64,000 nucleotides of DNA from Dimorphilus gyrociliatus (lineage: Eukaryota > Annelida > Polychaeta > Dinophilidae), in the NCBI GenBank assembly GCA_904063045.1, contig CAJFCJ010000003.1, positions 1,178,001 through 1,242,000 of the forward strand. Direction: 5' to 3'. This document shows positions 1-13,779 of the stretch, in pieces. The notes under the pieces were generated by a model that was given only the letters and a program-made list of their open reading frames with translations, was not told the DNA's origin and did not search any database. Both the position numbers and the translations under genes were made by a program. Positions within the stretch are counted from its first letter, which is position 1, and each line of letters begins with the position of its first letter.

Positions 1-2260
1 TCGCCCGTTCGTTCGTCTCCTCTCTGCTAATGCATGTAAACAACAGTAGTATAATTTTTGAACAGTTGAATGCATTTGACAAGTAAAATATTTCTTCTAT
101 CTTAGAGGACGGATCTTTATTATTTTTCTCCCTTTATAACAGTCATCTGTGTCTACTTAAAAGAAAACGATTATATACAGGCCTAAAAAAATTCTAAATC
201 TAAGTAAACAATTTGCTCTTCCGAAAATCTTTCTTTCTTTCCAAAATATTAGATTAAATAGTGAGGAATATATATTAGGAGAGATTATAAATAGAAAAAC
301 AACTAGTAGATGTATATTTTGAGCGAGATGATTACTGCGTGTGTTGTAAACGGTTATAACGCTCTAAAGCGATCAGTCTTTTTTTTTTCTATTTAATTTT
401 ACTTGTATAATGTATACATAGATTATATCCAACTGTTTTTTCCTCCGTTTTTTTAGCTTTAACTCTTATTGATAAAAAAAAGGTGTAAAGAACTATTATA
501 TAGATACTATATATACTGTATATATATATATAAATGGAACGGAGGTTGTGAACTAAAGAGGAACGGATAAAAGGATAAAATAATAATAATAATAATGTAA
601 TAAGAAAGAAAGAGGGTAGAAGAAGGGAAGTAAGAAGTAGTACGGATGATAAAACAGAATCGTTACATACAAAAAAAATTGCCACCATATATATATTCAT
701 CGATCCATTATATTGTATATTTTTCTAAGTGCTCATAAGCGGCCATAAGGTCACCGTATTGCATAATCAGTCAGTATAATTTTTGACAGCCAATAAGACT
801 CGGTTTACCCCTAAAGTCATTCCTTTTAAAAGGTTTCTTTTAAAAGTTTTTAAAATAATATTAATAATACCTAAAAAAAAATAAGTTGAAATAGGACAAA
901 TATTTCGATTTAGTAAGAAAGATTATTTTACCTTTATATATATATTATATATATATATATATGCCTACATATCTATAATATATATTATACTAAAACGAGG
1001 CCTATAGTTTGTATGTATTATCCTCTACAAATACTCTTTACGGTCAATATGGAAAATAAGGCGTAAAATGGGGTGATAGAAATTAAAAATGAACAAAATA
1101 CATATTTATATAAAATTGTAACAAAAATAGTAGCTGACTATGTATTATTTTCACGTACATGTATATTTTCTCACCCTCAGTGTTTGCTCGGTCGATTTCT
1201 AATCGATCTCGCATCGCTTGTACACTAACTAAGTTAGCCTTTAGGCCTATATATATTGCTCATTTTGTACATTTTTGTATATACACTTGAGTCATATGTA
1301 TATCCTATGTATTAAATGTATTCGCCAATAGAGAAACCGCGTATAATGTGTATTTGCGCTAATGGACTAATGAATTATAAAAGAGTTACCTCTCTCCTAT
1401 TGCATGACTACCTGCGGATTGACAGATCGGGTGACGGATGAATGTATTACATTGTATAGACGACTACCGTCTGTTTATAAATAGTAACCGATTACGCGAC
1501 ACTTAAAATTGTTTTATTAAAGAAAATTAACTACTTAAAGAGAAAAAGGAATAAAAAATAAGCTAAGAAATTAAACTTACAGCCGTAGAAATTGTATAAA
1601 TTTCTTATCTCGTAGTTTAGTTCATTTGATGATGGTATTGAAAGCGCCTCCTTTGTTTAAATGGCTTTAGACTAATCAAGCGTCGTACACCCGTTTAAAT
1701 CGAAACCAGTTTAAGTTAGTTGCTACTTAAAAGATAACTTAGTTCATTCTACGTCCTTGATACTTTCCCTTTAGTTTTACGAGCGATCGTTTGGCATTCT
1801 TTTACTAAGCTCTTCGCTGGCTAGCAATTAGTGCGAATATTTCGTCCGACTTCAAACGACGGTAAACTGTTGGAGGAAATCGCGATTTATAGGTTTGAGA
1901 GATTTTTTTTTTAAAGTTTATGTGACGTTCAAAACGAGCGCGTTCGATTATTCATTTTGCACGTTTTGCATCTGTCCCCTACACCTGTCAGTATTTAGCA
2001 GATGTTTGAAACAATACGGGAGCCTATGATAATTAGACGCGTTTGTAAATAAATCGAATTGAGGACATGCTATCGATCGAAAAACGCTTTCGCTTTCTGA
2101 CCTACTTTCTATTGTAATCTGTCACAATACTAAAAAATGGCGACTGATACTTTTTTTGTTGTTTGCTGTGTGAATGGCCGATAATCGGGTCAGTGGTCGG
2201 TTTGTACCTTCATTCTCATTCGCATACTATTCGCTTTTACATGATTTTTACATGCGTGAT
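1..2260. other. AT-rich distal upstream region of SoxB1, no gene seen
   Basis: No open frame here shows protein-like composition. The stretch holds TA-rich microsatellite DNA (about 936-961), T- and A-runs, and several AGGCCTA words (near 177, 997, 1241). One copy of the recurrent word TTAGACGC lies at 2033-2040, about 560 bases before the SoxB1 start codon. The last 300 bases are richer in CpG and probably merge into the SoxB1 promoter. Confidence 0.5.
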
Positions 2261-2269
2261 ATAGGCTGA

Positions 2270-2560
2270 TATACAATTTGCATACGATATTTCAAACGCG
2301 TACCGAAGGTTAGATAGTCCACTATAACATAAAAGCGAGCGTGACGTCACGCAGGTATGCTCAACGCTTATTGGCCGACAGTGGCTCCGCCCTGAACGGT
2401 GATTGGTCATGGTGGGTAAGGTAACATCAATAAGGCTCTGGGCTTGTACGATATTAGGCAAAGAATAGCTCGACCGAGAGTGAATAGCACGTGTTCTCTG
2501 TTCTTTTTCTTCTATAAAGACGGTCTTTTATTCCAACAAAGTTGCATTGTAGCCAGTTGA
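2270..2560 (+). promoter_or_regulatory. SoxB1 proximal promoter
   Basis: Visible elements, in order: an octamer ATTTGCAT (2276-2283); a full CRE, TGACGTCA (2342-2349); two inverted CCAAT boxes, ATTGG, at 2370 and 2402, 32 bases apart and on the same strand; an E-box CACGTG (2488-2493); and a TATA-like TATAAAG (2513-2519). The initiation site is then expected around 2540-2550, giving a 5' leader of about 45-50 bases. CCAAT pairs at about three helical turns are typical NF-Y targets (known). The start site itself is inferred. Confidence 0.6.
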
Positions 2561-2593
2561 AAAGGAAGTGAAGAATATACAGTCTCTAGAAGA

Positions 2594-3580
2594 ATGATGA
2601 TGGAGACTAGCCATCAAACGGATTTATCCAAATCCCTGCCACCTCCGCCAGCACCCCTCCAACTACCAACTTCGATGGGAATGCATCCTCAGACTTCACC
2701 AGCCTCAGGTGGAGGATCTCCTCCTATGCATAACAATAATGCCTCAAAATCTAATCAGGCTGATAGAGATCGTGTAAAACGACCCATGAATGCTTTCATG
2801 GTTTGGTCAAGAGGACAGAGAAGAAAAATGGCCCAGGAAAATCCTAAGATGCACAACTCAGAAATTTCTAAGCGATTGGGCGCCGAATGGAAACTACTGT
2901 CAGAGAGCGAAAAGAGACCATTTATCGACGAAGCGAAAAGACTCAGAGCGATTCATATGAAAGAGCACCCTGACTACAAATATCGACCACGTAGGAAGAC
3001 TAAAACTCTAATGAAAAAGGACAAGTACGCTATACCTATGACAGGAGGGTTACCAGGCCAACAAAGAGACATGTATCCGAGCATGAACGGTTACCCGGGC
3101 ATGAACGGTTATCCGATGTCGATGGCCGACCCTTATCAACAACATGCCGCCATGACCGGCCAGATGATGCCCCAGTATCCCGGCTACGGAATGCCGACAA
3201 CGCAGATGTCGACCTCTTCTAGCTACATGAATGGAGCGGGTCCAAGTTATACCTACTCTATGGCACCTTACGCCGCTCAGCCACCTCTGGCCCACCAGAA
3301 TCCTAACAGCTCACCAACGGCAATGATTAAACAAGAAGACGGATCGCCAAGCCCAACTTCGGGCGGTAGTACTCCAGGAGCCAGCTCCAATGGTACTCCA
3401 GCTAGACCTTGCCAAGGCGACCTTAGGGACATGATAAACATGTACCTACCCGGCGCTGAAGCTAATCAACGTCAAGCGGCTGCCGCCGCATCAGAGTACG
3501 CTCGCATGCAGCAGATGATGGTCAACTATCCGACTACGTCGTCGCATTCCGAATCGACCGTCCCTCTAACGCATATGTAG
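2594..3580 (+). CDS. SoxB1: SoxB1 (Sox2/3-type) HMG-box transcription factor
   Basis: A 328-residue nuclear DNA-binding protein, complete in one exon, as SoxB1 genes usually are. A low-complexity Pro/Ser/Asn-rich N-terminus (1-56) precedes the HMG box (about 59-137), which contains [18 protein letters not shown] and the [17 protein letters not shown] basic end characteristic of group B. The C-terminal half is rich in Tyr, Met and Pro like the Sox2 transactivation region. It includes an IKQE sumoylation-type site (245-248) matching the Sox2 lysine position, the conserved [13 protein letters not shown] block (275-287) and a terminal PLTHM resembling Sox2's end. Three ATG codons open the frame; the first is used here. 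SoxB1 factors maintain neural and ectodermal progenitors (known for the family). No neighbouring gene lies within 38 kb downstream. Confidence 0.97.
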   Translation: MMMETSHQTDLSKSLPPPPAPLQLPTSMGMHPQTSPASGGGSPPMHNNNASKSNQADRDRVKRPMNAFMVWSRGQRRKMAQENPKMHNSEISKRLGAEWKLLSESEKRPFIDEAKRLRAIHMKEHPDYKYRPRRKTKTLMKKDKYAIPMTGGLPGQQRDMYPSMNGYPGMNGYPMSMADPYQQHAAMTGQMMPQYPGYGMPTTQMSTSSSYMNGAGPSYTYSMAPYAAQPPLAHQNPNSSPTAMIKQEDGSPSPTSGGSTPGASSNGTPARPCQGDLRDMINMYLPGAEANQRQAAAAASEYARMQQMMVNYPTTSSHSESTVPLTHM

Positions 3581-4640
3581 GTAGGCCGAAAAATTGGTTT
3601 TTTCGACGACGCTCAAAAAAGTGCCACTCTCCTTATATATATATATATATATATATCTTTCTCCTGACCCTGCCCAATTCGCCCTTTTAAAAAAAACGAA
3701 TCTCCCTTTTTCCGGACTTGTGTACGAATATTGCCAATCTCAGAATACTCTATGTTTTACTAATTTTTTGTTTTCTCTCTCTTACCTTTAAGTTCTATTT
3801 TTTTTTAAACCGAAGTAGAGAGTTTGTAACTCAACTAATCTCCGTGTGCATATTAAAACGCTGCAAAAAATTCTGGGCGTCATTTTTTTTCCTTTTTAAA
3901 TCGAATATTCTCTTTTTATATATATATATATATATATTATTTAGATATCTATATCTATATACTTGTACATATAGACATAGGATTTTATACCAAAAGAGAA
4001 TAATTCAGAAATTTTAAGAAAACTTATGTTTTTTCATTTCTTTTAAAAGAGCGTATATACATTGTCTTTAGTAATTTTTTTAATTATGGGGGGAAGTAAG
4101 GCGGTGAAAAAATTCTTCTCGGGATCTTAAAAAAAATATTATCAATTTTCACATTATAGAAGACAGTATAGCGGAGAGAAAGAAAATATATGTTTTTTTT
4201 TTTTTGCACTTTAACTAGGTTGAGAGAGGGGATAGGGGAATTTTTTTTTCTTTATTTTTAAAGATAGAGTCAAAAAAAAATTAACAAAGGAAGATCTATA
4301 AAATGCCATGAAAAAGAGGAAAAGAAGAAGGATGGAAAAATTACACACAAAAAAGGGGGAAAAAGAATGTCCAAAAAGTTAAAATTTTTAAATTTTTGCA
4401 GCGTATTATAACTCGGTTGTTTCCTTTTTTTTACACATGTAAATACGTATTATCTAATAATTTCTGAATGTCCGCACTATAAGCGTGTTTTGTATATATA
4501 CATATATACTACGTTTACCGTTTTAACGACGTGCGTCCGTTGTACAGTGATTTTTTTTTTTGCGAATGCGATATATCTTTCTATTATATTATCGAGAGCA
4601 ATTGTAACAAAAAATAAATGTTGAACGTTTTTTTTCTTAT
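3581..4640 (+). other. SoxB1 3' UTR with poly(A) signal
   Basis: An AT-rich, non-coding kilobase follows the stop codon. It contains (TA)n tracts at 3634-3656 and about 3918-3937 and many T-runs. The first convincing AATAAA is at 4613-4618 followed by a T-rich stretch, so cleavage is expected near 4635-4650. The length is inferred from this signal alone. Confidence 0.5.
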
Positions 4641-7039
4641 AATTCATATGTACGATTCCTGGCGTGCGCTTTTGAAATATTCAACGAAATCGTGTCCAAT
4701 GTTAAAAAATGTATGGTATTCTAGACAGGTGATGCAAATTCACTATTTTCTAGGTACCGAGACGACCTGGGTTTCTTGAATTATTCGACGAACATGGATT
4801 AAACACACTCGAAAATTTATATTGCGTGATCTTACACTTATTCTATTATAAAATGTATAATCGAAATCTTTCAAAGGCTATTGAGGGCGTTGTTCTAATC
4901 CCTCAAACCCGAATATCTTGGAATTACGAGCTAGGTGCAACTCTAGGTGGCGTATTGACGGGGGCCTAGGCCTTGTAAAATCAACGGACCGTTGAAAGCG
5001 TTGTATTATTGAAAAATGTTCATATTGTTTTTTTTAACATAGGAAGAAAAATATAATAGTTTTTTTTCCAACATTATTTTAAACTTTCTCTATAAGTGAC
5101 GCCCTTAGCTCACGCCTCACTTATTCCTGAGAAAAACACGAAGAGATAAGGGAATTGCCAGCGAAATTAATTTAGGCCTAGTTAAGCGTGTAAAACGTTC
5201 TCCTCACGCTTGTTTCCTCTTTTTCTCCTTTTCTCTCTTCCCCCTCCCCGCTTTTTTCTCTTCTTCTAAATAGTCGTATAGAGCGAGTTCATAAGCTATT
5301 TCCAACACGTAATAACATACACAGCATAGTATATAAAGTCTGAAAGAATATTCTATTCCCCTTTCCGTTTTGCCCTATCATCCATCTCATTATCAAATAT
5401 ATATCCTTCTTTTTTTACTTAATAAAAAGAAGTAAGATTCATAATGATCGTTGCGAATAGACTTAGCAGAGGCGTAACTATCAACAAAAAGAATTGTTCG
5501 AGGGACAAGACATAAACTGACGTTGACTTCTCTAGAGAGAAGAGAAGCGGGAATCTGTCGAAAAAAAATCCCGTATAACCAATTTGATAACATATTAGCG
5601 AGAGTTTTATTCTATTACTTTCAAATGTCTATTTAAATAATGATGATTATAGAAAAGGAAAGATCAAGTAAACGTGTAATGCTAAGTAAAAATATATTGA
5701 AAAAGTCGGTAAAAGTGGTAGGGATTTGGTATGGAAACCCTTTGGCACCAACAAGACGTACGTTTTTATAGAACATAGGAATGTTGATTAGTATTGTTTT
5801 TATAGGCACTTACTAGGGGCAATTTTACGACGCATTGTGTACACATTACATTAGAATGTAGGACTAGTCTATAAAGCTATTACTATATGCTATAAATCGG
5901 GAGCTGTAAACGTTAAAGGTTGAACATATATAAACTTATGGATATAGCATATATATATACATATTAGATTATAAATCTATGAATTAAAATGTGTATTCTC
6001 CTAGATTTACCACTCAGTTTACTGCTTATCCATACAAATTATGATACATTTTCTATTACGCATGCGCATTTGTGATATTATATATTAAACTTGATGGTTA
6101 GGTGTCCGAATCACGATAATTCATTGAATACGATAGGAAAAGAAGAAATACCTGAATTTTTAACAAATATATTAAATCCCTTATGCGTCGTCACGTTAAT
6201 CTTTTAACTCCCACCGTTCCCACCCCCTCTTTCGAATATTTCACCCACTTATTCTCTTTCAACAGTATCTCTCTATCAAATCGTAAAATTCCTTCCACAT
6301 TTTTTTTCAACGAATATATAACTTTTTCATATCTAACTTTAATTATTCAAATAAGATATCTAAAACATCTAAGTACTGTGGAAGAATCCTACGGCATCAA
6401 TATAATGACGACGCAGAGAACTCTATACATTTATGTATAGCTGGGCATGTATAATTAAACGACCCGCACCGGCTGCCGTTCAAAACATCTGTACACCACC
6501 GCGTTATTGTTGCCCGACTCGCGATAAAACGTTAACAGGTTGTTAGAGCGAACGAAGGTGGGCGAGACACACAACGTAGATATGAACATAACAATTTTGT
6601 TACCTAGTAAAGTCATATTTAAAAAAAAAACTACTGTCATTTTAATAAGTACACCATTTTCACCTCTGCTTTTTACTCATTTGAATATTATATATATTTA
6701 TATATAATACGCAAATAGTCTTTCTCTATTTCAAACCGTTTGAATAATTTATTATGGAATATTCAAAAAATGATACAAAATTATAAATTTGATAACAATT
6801 GAATTGATTATTTCAATAGGCATATACACTGTATATAAAATATATCTATAAATGTAGATAATTTATATTGTATTTATATGAATATATATGGATACTGTAT
6901 ATATAAATTTAGATATACAGTAAATGTAAAGCGTCTCTTTTTTGTTGTATGTCCTTTAATATTGTACTTTATTTTGCTGTATGTCTACGAATAAAATTTT
7001 TTAAACATATATGAACAATATTTTAAATCAATGTAAGCC
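4641..7039. other. Intergenic, no gene seen
   Basis: Mostly AT-rich. An octamer ATGCAAAT is at 4732-4739 and a CpG-richer patch lies around 4880-5000 and 5090-5200. Short frames here have random composition and no start or splice context. Confidence 0.4.
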
Positions 7040-7460
7040 TAGCCAACTTCTACCGCTGTGTGTCGGGTCAAGAACCTTTAAAGTCCAGCCATGACTGTTC
7101 AAGCTGCCTGAACGTAGCGAGAAAAAAATTGACTGCTCTCGCCCCGGATCGATAAGACATGCAGCGGGTGCGAAAGCTTGTTGACAGAGTCGGCGGTTTG
7201 TCACCACTTTTCTCTATCTCTTTTCCAATTTTATTCCCGGTTGTCTTTCGCCACAGGGCGTTTTGGACTGTGGGCACTACCCACCCATTTCTCCACGCCT
7301 TGTTCCGGTTTCCATCCATCCCGGTTTGACCTGGGATATATGGGTTATAAGTGGCGGGTATCAAACGGCTCGCCGGATTCGACGCCTTACTCGCATAACG
7401 CTTAATTTTCGCATCGATCCCGTCATACAAGGGATCGATGTGTCAGGATTTAATGAAAAA
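7040..7460. promoter_or_regulatory. Candidate cis-regulatory island 1, with a perfect hairpin
   Basis: A stretch clearly richer in G+C and CpG than its surroundings. At its right end CATCGATCCC (7412-7421) and GGGATCGATG (7431-7440) form a perfect 10-bp inverted repeat with a 9-base loop. Frames are open on both strands at once, as happens when CpG-rich non-coding DNA lacks stop codons, so I do not call a gene. The regulatory role is inferred from composition only. Confidence 0.35.
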
Positions 7461-7537
7461 GAGTTCAAATTAGATGGCGAAACTTTGGTAAGAAGAATGA
7501 GAATTGAGAAAGTCATTTGATTGAACGAGATTTTTTT

Positions 7538-7607
7538 TTGAGAGGGAGAGAGAGAGAGAGAAAAAGAGAGAGAAAGACATACAGAGAGAGGGACAGAGAG
7601 AAACTTT
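7538..7607. repeat. Polypurine (GA)n tract
   Basis: About 65 bases of almost pure G and A with GAGAGA cores, broken by two short pyrimidine interruptions. This is an ordinary microsatellite type that could adopt triplex structure. Confidence 0.8.
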
Positions 7608-9865
7608 ACTCTTTCACCCCTTGCTTCCCTGGGCCCCCTTCCATTTTTTTAGGCTGTTATTTAGTTTTCAGATTTCAGCCGCACCTGAATAAGCCGAGAG
7701 ATGTAAATGTTCAAGTGAAATTCAAGCTTTGTCAACTGTGTTCAAACTAGTCTGTTGTCTCACGCTGTTTACTTTTCGTGTGTCTATGTGCTTAACACAG
7801 ACGGGAGGGCGGACGTTGTCGATAAAACGGGACGTGGTCTAGACGGTTCGGGTGACGCTTCCTTGGTGAGAAACGCCGGAAGTCCAAGGCGTTTTTTTCC
7901 TTTTCCTTTTTATTGACCACATACACTCACAGACATTTATAAATTCCACATATAACTAACAGTTTTTCTATCAAGCCTTTATCTTACTACGTATTTAGTA
8001 GATATGTATATTTATATAATTAATACTTGTTTGAAATGCATTGTATGTTAAAAGTGTGTGTTTAATACTTGGAAGGAGCATATGCAGAGGAAGTTTAAGA
8101 TTGTAGGCTTATTTTATGATAAATGATTTTCTACCATTGAAGCATTAATCATATTTTAGATCGTTCGATAAAGCTTGGTGAACATTTTTTTTTATATATT
8201 CAATACCTCTTACCTTCAAACTTATAATAACAAAAATAATAATAACAATGATAGTAATAATAATGCTAATGCAAAAAAAACCGACGGTTGAAATTTACTA
8301 GATTCCTTTTAAAAATTTGAATGGGTAATTTAAGGATTTACTACTAGGCTATTTCTAGGAGGCTGAATAAAACTATAGGCTTACTATATTTGATTTTGTA
8401 CATTCAAGGTTAATACATATGTAAATCAATGAATGTAGAATGCTTAGTGGGCAGTTTATTAAGTAAGTAGGATAGAAAAAAAGAAGGGAAAAGCGATTTA
8501 TATTTAATGGATATGTGCATAGGCTGATTTATCGTAATGGGGAATAGAATATGTAATTTAAGCATTAAGCAAGTTATCGATGTTAGGGTATGCAATTATC
8601 AAGTATTTACATTCCTAAAAGAACAACATTTTGGTTAAATATACAAATATACAAGACGTTATTTTACATTAAAAGTATAGGCATATTTGATAGAATACGA
8701 AACTGTAGGCAGTGAAGCGTTAGACAGGTTTTAGATAAGAGCGACAAAAATTACCCCTCCTAAGAATCTATATAGAGTTTTTTAAATGATATAAAACAAC
8801 GTCATTCCATTACAAGCAATCTATTTCTGCTAAACGATGATTTTTTATTGGATGCTTTTTTTTGTATACTTTTTTTATTTTTTCGGGCATTAGATGTCTG
8901 TCGCATAAAAATTGATATTTCTTGAGAAAGAACTATCAATGTTACCCAGTATAAACAAACAAATAAATGTACATAATCAACTAGAGAATATATATTTATA
9001 TTAACTATTTATTAAATATACCTCCTACTCTATATCTAATGAATAGGAAAATCGAGTGAATATTCATTCAACCGATTTGACGTACTCTATACGGTGTGGA
9101 GTAAAAAATTGCTGGACATTAGGCGTCTATTTATAGCATGAATTAGAAAGGAAAGGGCAAAGAGGGGAGAATATAAGATATTTGACAGAATATAAAATTG
9201 GGATCGGTTAAAACAATAAAATACGTATCGGTTAGTTTGTTTATACCCTTCTAGTAACGCCACGAGAAAAATTATATAGGTCTGTTTGCGTTCAATTTTT
9301 TCCACCGGTTTGAGCCTATACATTCGTGAAGACGGAGTGAACACGCATTCAAACATTAACCAGGTCATGTCTAAAAGCTTCTTGTTTAACAAGTCAACGC
9401 CGGCAGGCTGTTGTTTTTTTCTCGAAACTCTCGTTCAACTTTTATACATACTGTGTATATCTTTAGTTGACGGATATATTATCACAGACCTATATATTTT
9501 GTACATATAGATATAAAAATACAGTGTATGTTCTTTACTCGAATGAAGTCGAAGATATTTGAACATGTATATATGCATATGGATTGATATAAAGTTATAA
9601 GTATGATGGCATATATCTACATATATAAACAAAATTTTATATAAGACAAGTGTTCTTGTATATCCAAATATAAGGAGATATATATATATTAAATGTATAT
9701 TTATACTTGTATAGCGCATATTTATATTTAAATAAATGGATACAGTTTATCATGTAAAACCTTAGTGACAATAGTTACGCACTTGCGCTTTTAAACTTAT
9801 GATTTCTGTAAAGAACCAAAATGTATTTTTTGCTCTATGAATAAACTATATGTACATGGTATACA

Positions 9866-9911
<46 letters not shown>

Positions 9912-11165
9912 CAATTGCGACTCATGAACAAGCTGTGCCTACTGATCGATAACTGCAGAAAAAGGAAATTCTACAGCTTCGTACAAAAACTATAGGCCTA
10001 CGATATTTTCAAGAGGGGAGAGGGAAGGGGGGAGAAAGGGGGTTGTTTGATACAGGTGTTTTTGTTTGAGTTCGGGGGAGAAAAGGAGTAGGATAAGCCG
10101 AAGGAAAAGATTAGTAGACAGGAAGAGTTTTGTTAAAAATAAAAGAATGTTGTTTCATCCAGTTACCAGTTTTGGTTATTGATAGACGATTATAAATATT
10201 AATGTGCTTTTTCAAAAGTATAGCATAGGTTAATGTTTATGTACTTTCAACGTTATTATAAATGAAATAAAGTCTCCTCGATCTATGATCTACTGAACGA
10301 AAATTTTTGAAGAGTGCGACGCGTTAGTGTAGTATTTCTTCTAAGCAAAGGCAATGTTTATTCAGAAATGATTGCTCAAAATTCTGTGCAAATAACGGCG
10401 AACGAGAGAACTGCAAGCGCAATACCGCACTTTGCATACGGATCGGTCAATATTCGCCTATTACGTGAATGGAGGAGACGTTTCCCTTTTTTTTCTTTTC
10501 TATTTTCGCACATTGCCACTAGAAAAGAATCTTGTTTACGTTTACGGTATTCGTTCAATATATAGGTTTGGATTAGTGGCTTAGAAAATGGATTTAAGTT
10601 AGAATCGACTGCAAATGCTCTATTATACAATACAGATTAATATATAGAATACTAGTGGTATTAGTAAAGGTATATTAAGTTCAATATAATTTATACACTA
10701 CAGTCATTTTCTATGTACATAGTATGTATCTTTCCTTCTTCATCTCAGTCTATAAATAGTTTCAAAACAATTTATCAATCTTTGCGTACAGAAGTATGGA
10801 TAGTTTTAAAAGAGATAAAATATAAAGAGACTATGTAGTATAGATTTTTACGCATTTTATTATATTCACTTGTAAATAAATTAAGCAGAGTTTTGAAAAA
10901 TTCTACTTTCACAGAATGTTTAATCGCTTCACGTCTTAGTATGGATTATACATTAAGCTTGAACAACTGCAAATTCAATGCTTGTGCGTTGTACATATAT
11001 ATACATATAATTGTCGATATTCACCTGTTACATGAAAAAGTTAAAGATATTTTTCTGAAATATATATGTATATAAGGTGGATTAATTAAATAAATAACTG
11101 TAATAATAGTAACAATAAGTTTATTGAAATAATAAGAATAATGATAATAATTAGGAATAATCGTG

Positions 11166-11200
<35 letters not shown>

Positions 11201-12180
11201 TATATATACTAATATATATATGTTTGTTTAGGTATGTGTCTATGTACAATTCTCCTTGTTAATTAGATGCATTTTTACTATAAAAGATACTTTCTTCAAT
11301 AGTAAAGAAGAAATATAACTGCAGAAAAATAAGATATATATTATATTAATGCTGAGGTTCACGTAACCGACGAAAGGATTAAAGTGGTTTTTGAATGGAA
11401 TTAGTTAGACATTGATCATTTTTAATATTCATTTATTTGCTGAATATTTTCGCGAATATTTCTGCCTAGATCTATTGAGAATTGATTATTAGGCGTTCGC
11501 CTATTATACATTATTAGTTCGGCGGCGTGCTTAAATGATGTATAGTTTTTGATCAATATGTAAGTTATGGATTAGCACAGTTTTGCATTATATTCGTGCC
11601 TCTCATCTATTTGTGCAACGCTTCTGCATGATTTCAGACTTTGTCGTCTGTTTATAGGCGGATTAAGGGAATAGATTATACTACCACTTCTTTCTTTTTC
11701 TAATTTATTCTTCTTCATTTAATTATACATTGTGCGTCGGTTATACATTATAAACTAGAAACAAGGACGTGTTTATAACCGGAAATAAGATGAAATAATT
11801 CTATAATATTCTCTAAATAAATCTTTAAAACATACACACACAGAATATCCATACTCTTGGGTATAATTAAGTGAAAAAGAAACAAAAAAAAGAGGCAAAG
11901 AAAGAGATTTGTTAAGTTTATATATATATACATAAAAAGAACTTTGTTCCCCTTATTATTTCCCTTTTCCAATTTTTTTATACCTAATATCTATTTGTTT
12001 TGCAACATGTGACAAACTGTCACTATATTATCTCGGCCCTTATTCGAGTTTTTTTTGGGATTTTCTGTACCTTAATTGTCGCCTAAATGCGGGATGCAAC
12101 ATGAACAGAAAAAAAAAAAAAAAAAAAGAATGAACAACTTACTCCCTTATGCTTCTTTTTTTTTAAACCCGTATAAATAC
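7608..12180. other. Intergenic AT-rich DNA with microsatellites
   Basis: No coding region supported. It contains (TA)n at 9873-9906 and 11168-11199, CpG patches at about 7790-7900 and 10300-10470, and poly(A) or poly(T) runs. Several ATATAC/GTATAT-rich stretches resemble slipped microsatellite. Confidence 0.45.
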
Positions 12181-13480
12181 TGAACATTTAATCCCTTTGG
12201 TCACGTGACAAATGTCTTTACCTGGACGGATTGAAACTGCTGAAAAAATTTTTTTTTTATTTTTTTTTGCACTTTAAGTGGAATGAATGAGTGATAAGAC
12301 GAAGGAATAGGAGGGCGAGTAGTTTATTAGCAGAAGTATTTCCCGATAAGCAATATTTATAAAATGTATAATAAGCAGATAGAAAGGTACAAGTTGTACT
12401 TAAATAATTTTAGCTAATAGTTAGCTAGTAAATGGTACAATTTCCAACCCCAGTAAATTGCATAGGTAGTTCAAAATTGGTGAGAAAAATGGACGTGTAC
12501 GTGCACTCAAACGGTATAATTACGGTAGTAGAAGTCTCTAAATATAAATTTTCGACTACGCAGCGCGAGAAAAAGCTGTAAGGCGTCTAAACGCTTTAGT
12601 TCTGAAAGGAACAGATTTTCCCCACAATATAACCTCGGTAAGATTATTTTATAACCTTCTGGAACTAATCTCTAACACTAGGTGGGAAGAAATGGGTGGA
12701 AGGGGGCAAGGAGGCGGAATAAATTTATAAGCGGCAACAAACTATTAAAACAAACGGACGAGAGGCGTCACCTCTCTATGAAATTTAGAGATATGAGGGC
12801 TGAGTACTAGGTTGTTTTTACCCCTTCGTGGCATGCCCCCCGGCCTTGTGTGTCGCGCGCGTTACCGCCCCACTCCTTCCACCCATTTGCGGCCTCTACC
12901 GCCATTAACGGGTGGAACGTTACGTAACTGTTACGTATTATCTCCGGCCCCAGGCGATTCGAATGCTATCGAAGTATAGACGTCGTTTTTAATCGTTCTC
13001 TCAAACGATCGTACATAGGATTCTTCTCCAATCCTTGTAAAACTATTATATTGACAATTTTACTCTTCTTATAGAATCCTTCAACAGGTTCTGCAACATT
13101 TTTCTTCCATTTGACGTCCCGCAGGGAATCGCAAGTAAGCGTTGACGCGTTTATTTATTGCGTAACTGTTTCGTTGCTAAATTAGTTATGGAAAGGTGGG
13201 GAGAAAAATGAGAGTTTTCAAATCTGAAGATTGAAGAGGAAGCGACTAAAATTTCAATCACGGAACGCCTAAAAATCCCTAGAGGGCGTCGTCGGACGTC
13301 TTGAAACAATCGGTCCGAAAATTGACAAGTTTCGCACGTTGTACAAACAAGGAACGTGATTCGAGTAAGTTTACCCGTTCGGGTTCCGACGTTATAAGAT
13401 TAACGGACGGCAATACGATCCAGCGAAAATTATCTCGCCCAGCTACACCGTAAATTAGACGCCGCTGTTTGCTTCCCCAA
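12181..13480. promoter_or_regulatory. Candidate cis-regulatory island 2 (CpG-rich)
   Basis: Contains one GGTCACGTGA (12199-12208), GCGTCTAA (12583-12590), TTAGACGC (13455-13462), a palindromic TTACGTAA (12920-12927) with a second TTACGTAT at 12931, and the most GC-rich DNA of the left half (about 12826-12960). No frame is convincing as protein. Enhancer or promoter function is inferred from motif density and composition. Confidence 0.45.
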
Positions 13481-13779
13481 TAAAGTATTTAATAATATTA
13501 TTCTATATTTTATAAAGTTAGAAGAACAATTTATAACAAAAAGACTAATGTATTTTGTTTCGAATAGAGAAAACTATAGGGTAATTGGATATTTAAAAAC
13601 TGATCGCTCATCCTCTTCTTTCCTCTATTTTATTCTTATCCATTCTTTTGTCTATGGATAGAAAACGAGAAGAAATAGGGTAGAATACAGCAAGGTAAGG
13701 GAAGAAAAAATCAGGACGTTTCATTTTTTTACCCGGAAGCCCTCTCTGGGAACAATAGCTCCTTAGGGTGAAAGCTGGG

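Noticed and set aside
7068-7430. 120-codon minus-strand frame
   Set aside because: Both strands are open in this CpG-rich patch. Composition is not protein-like and no splice or promoter context was found.
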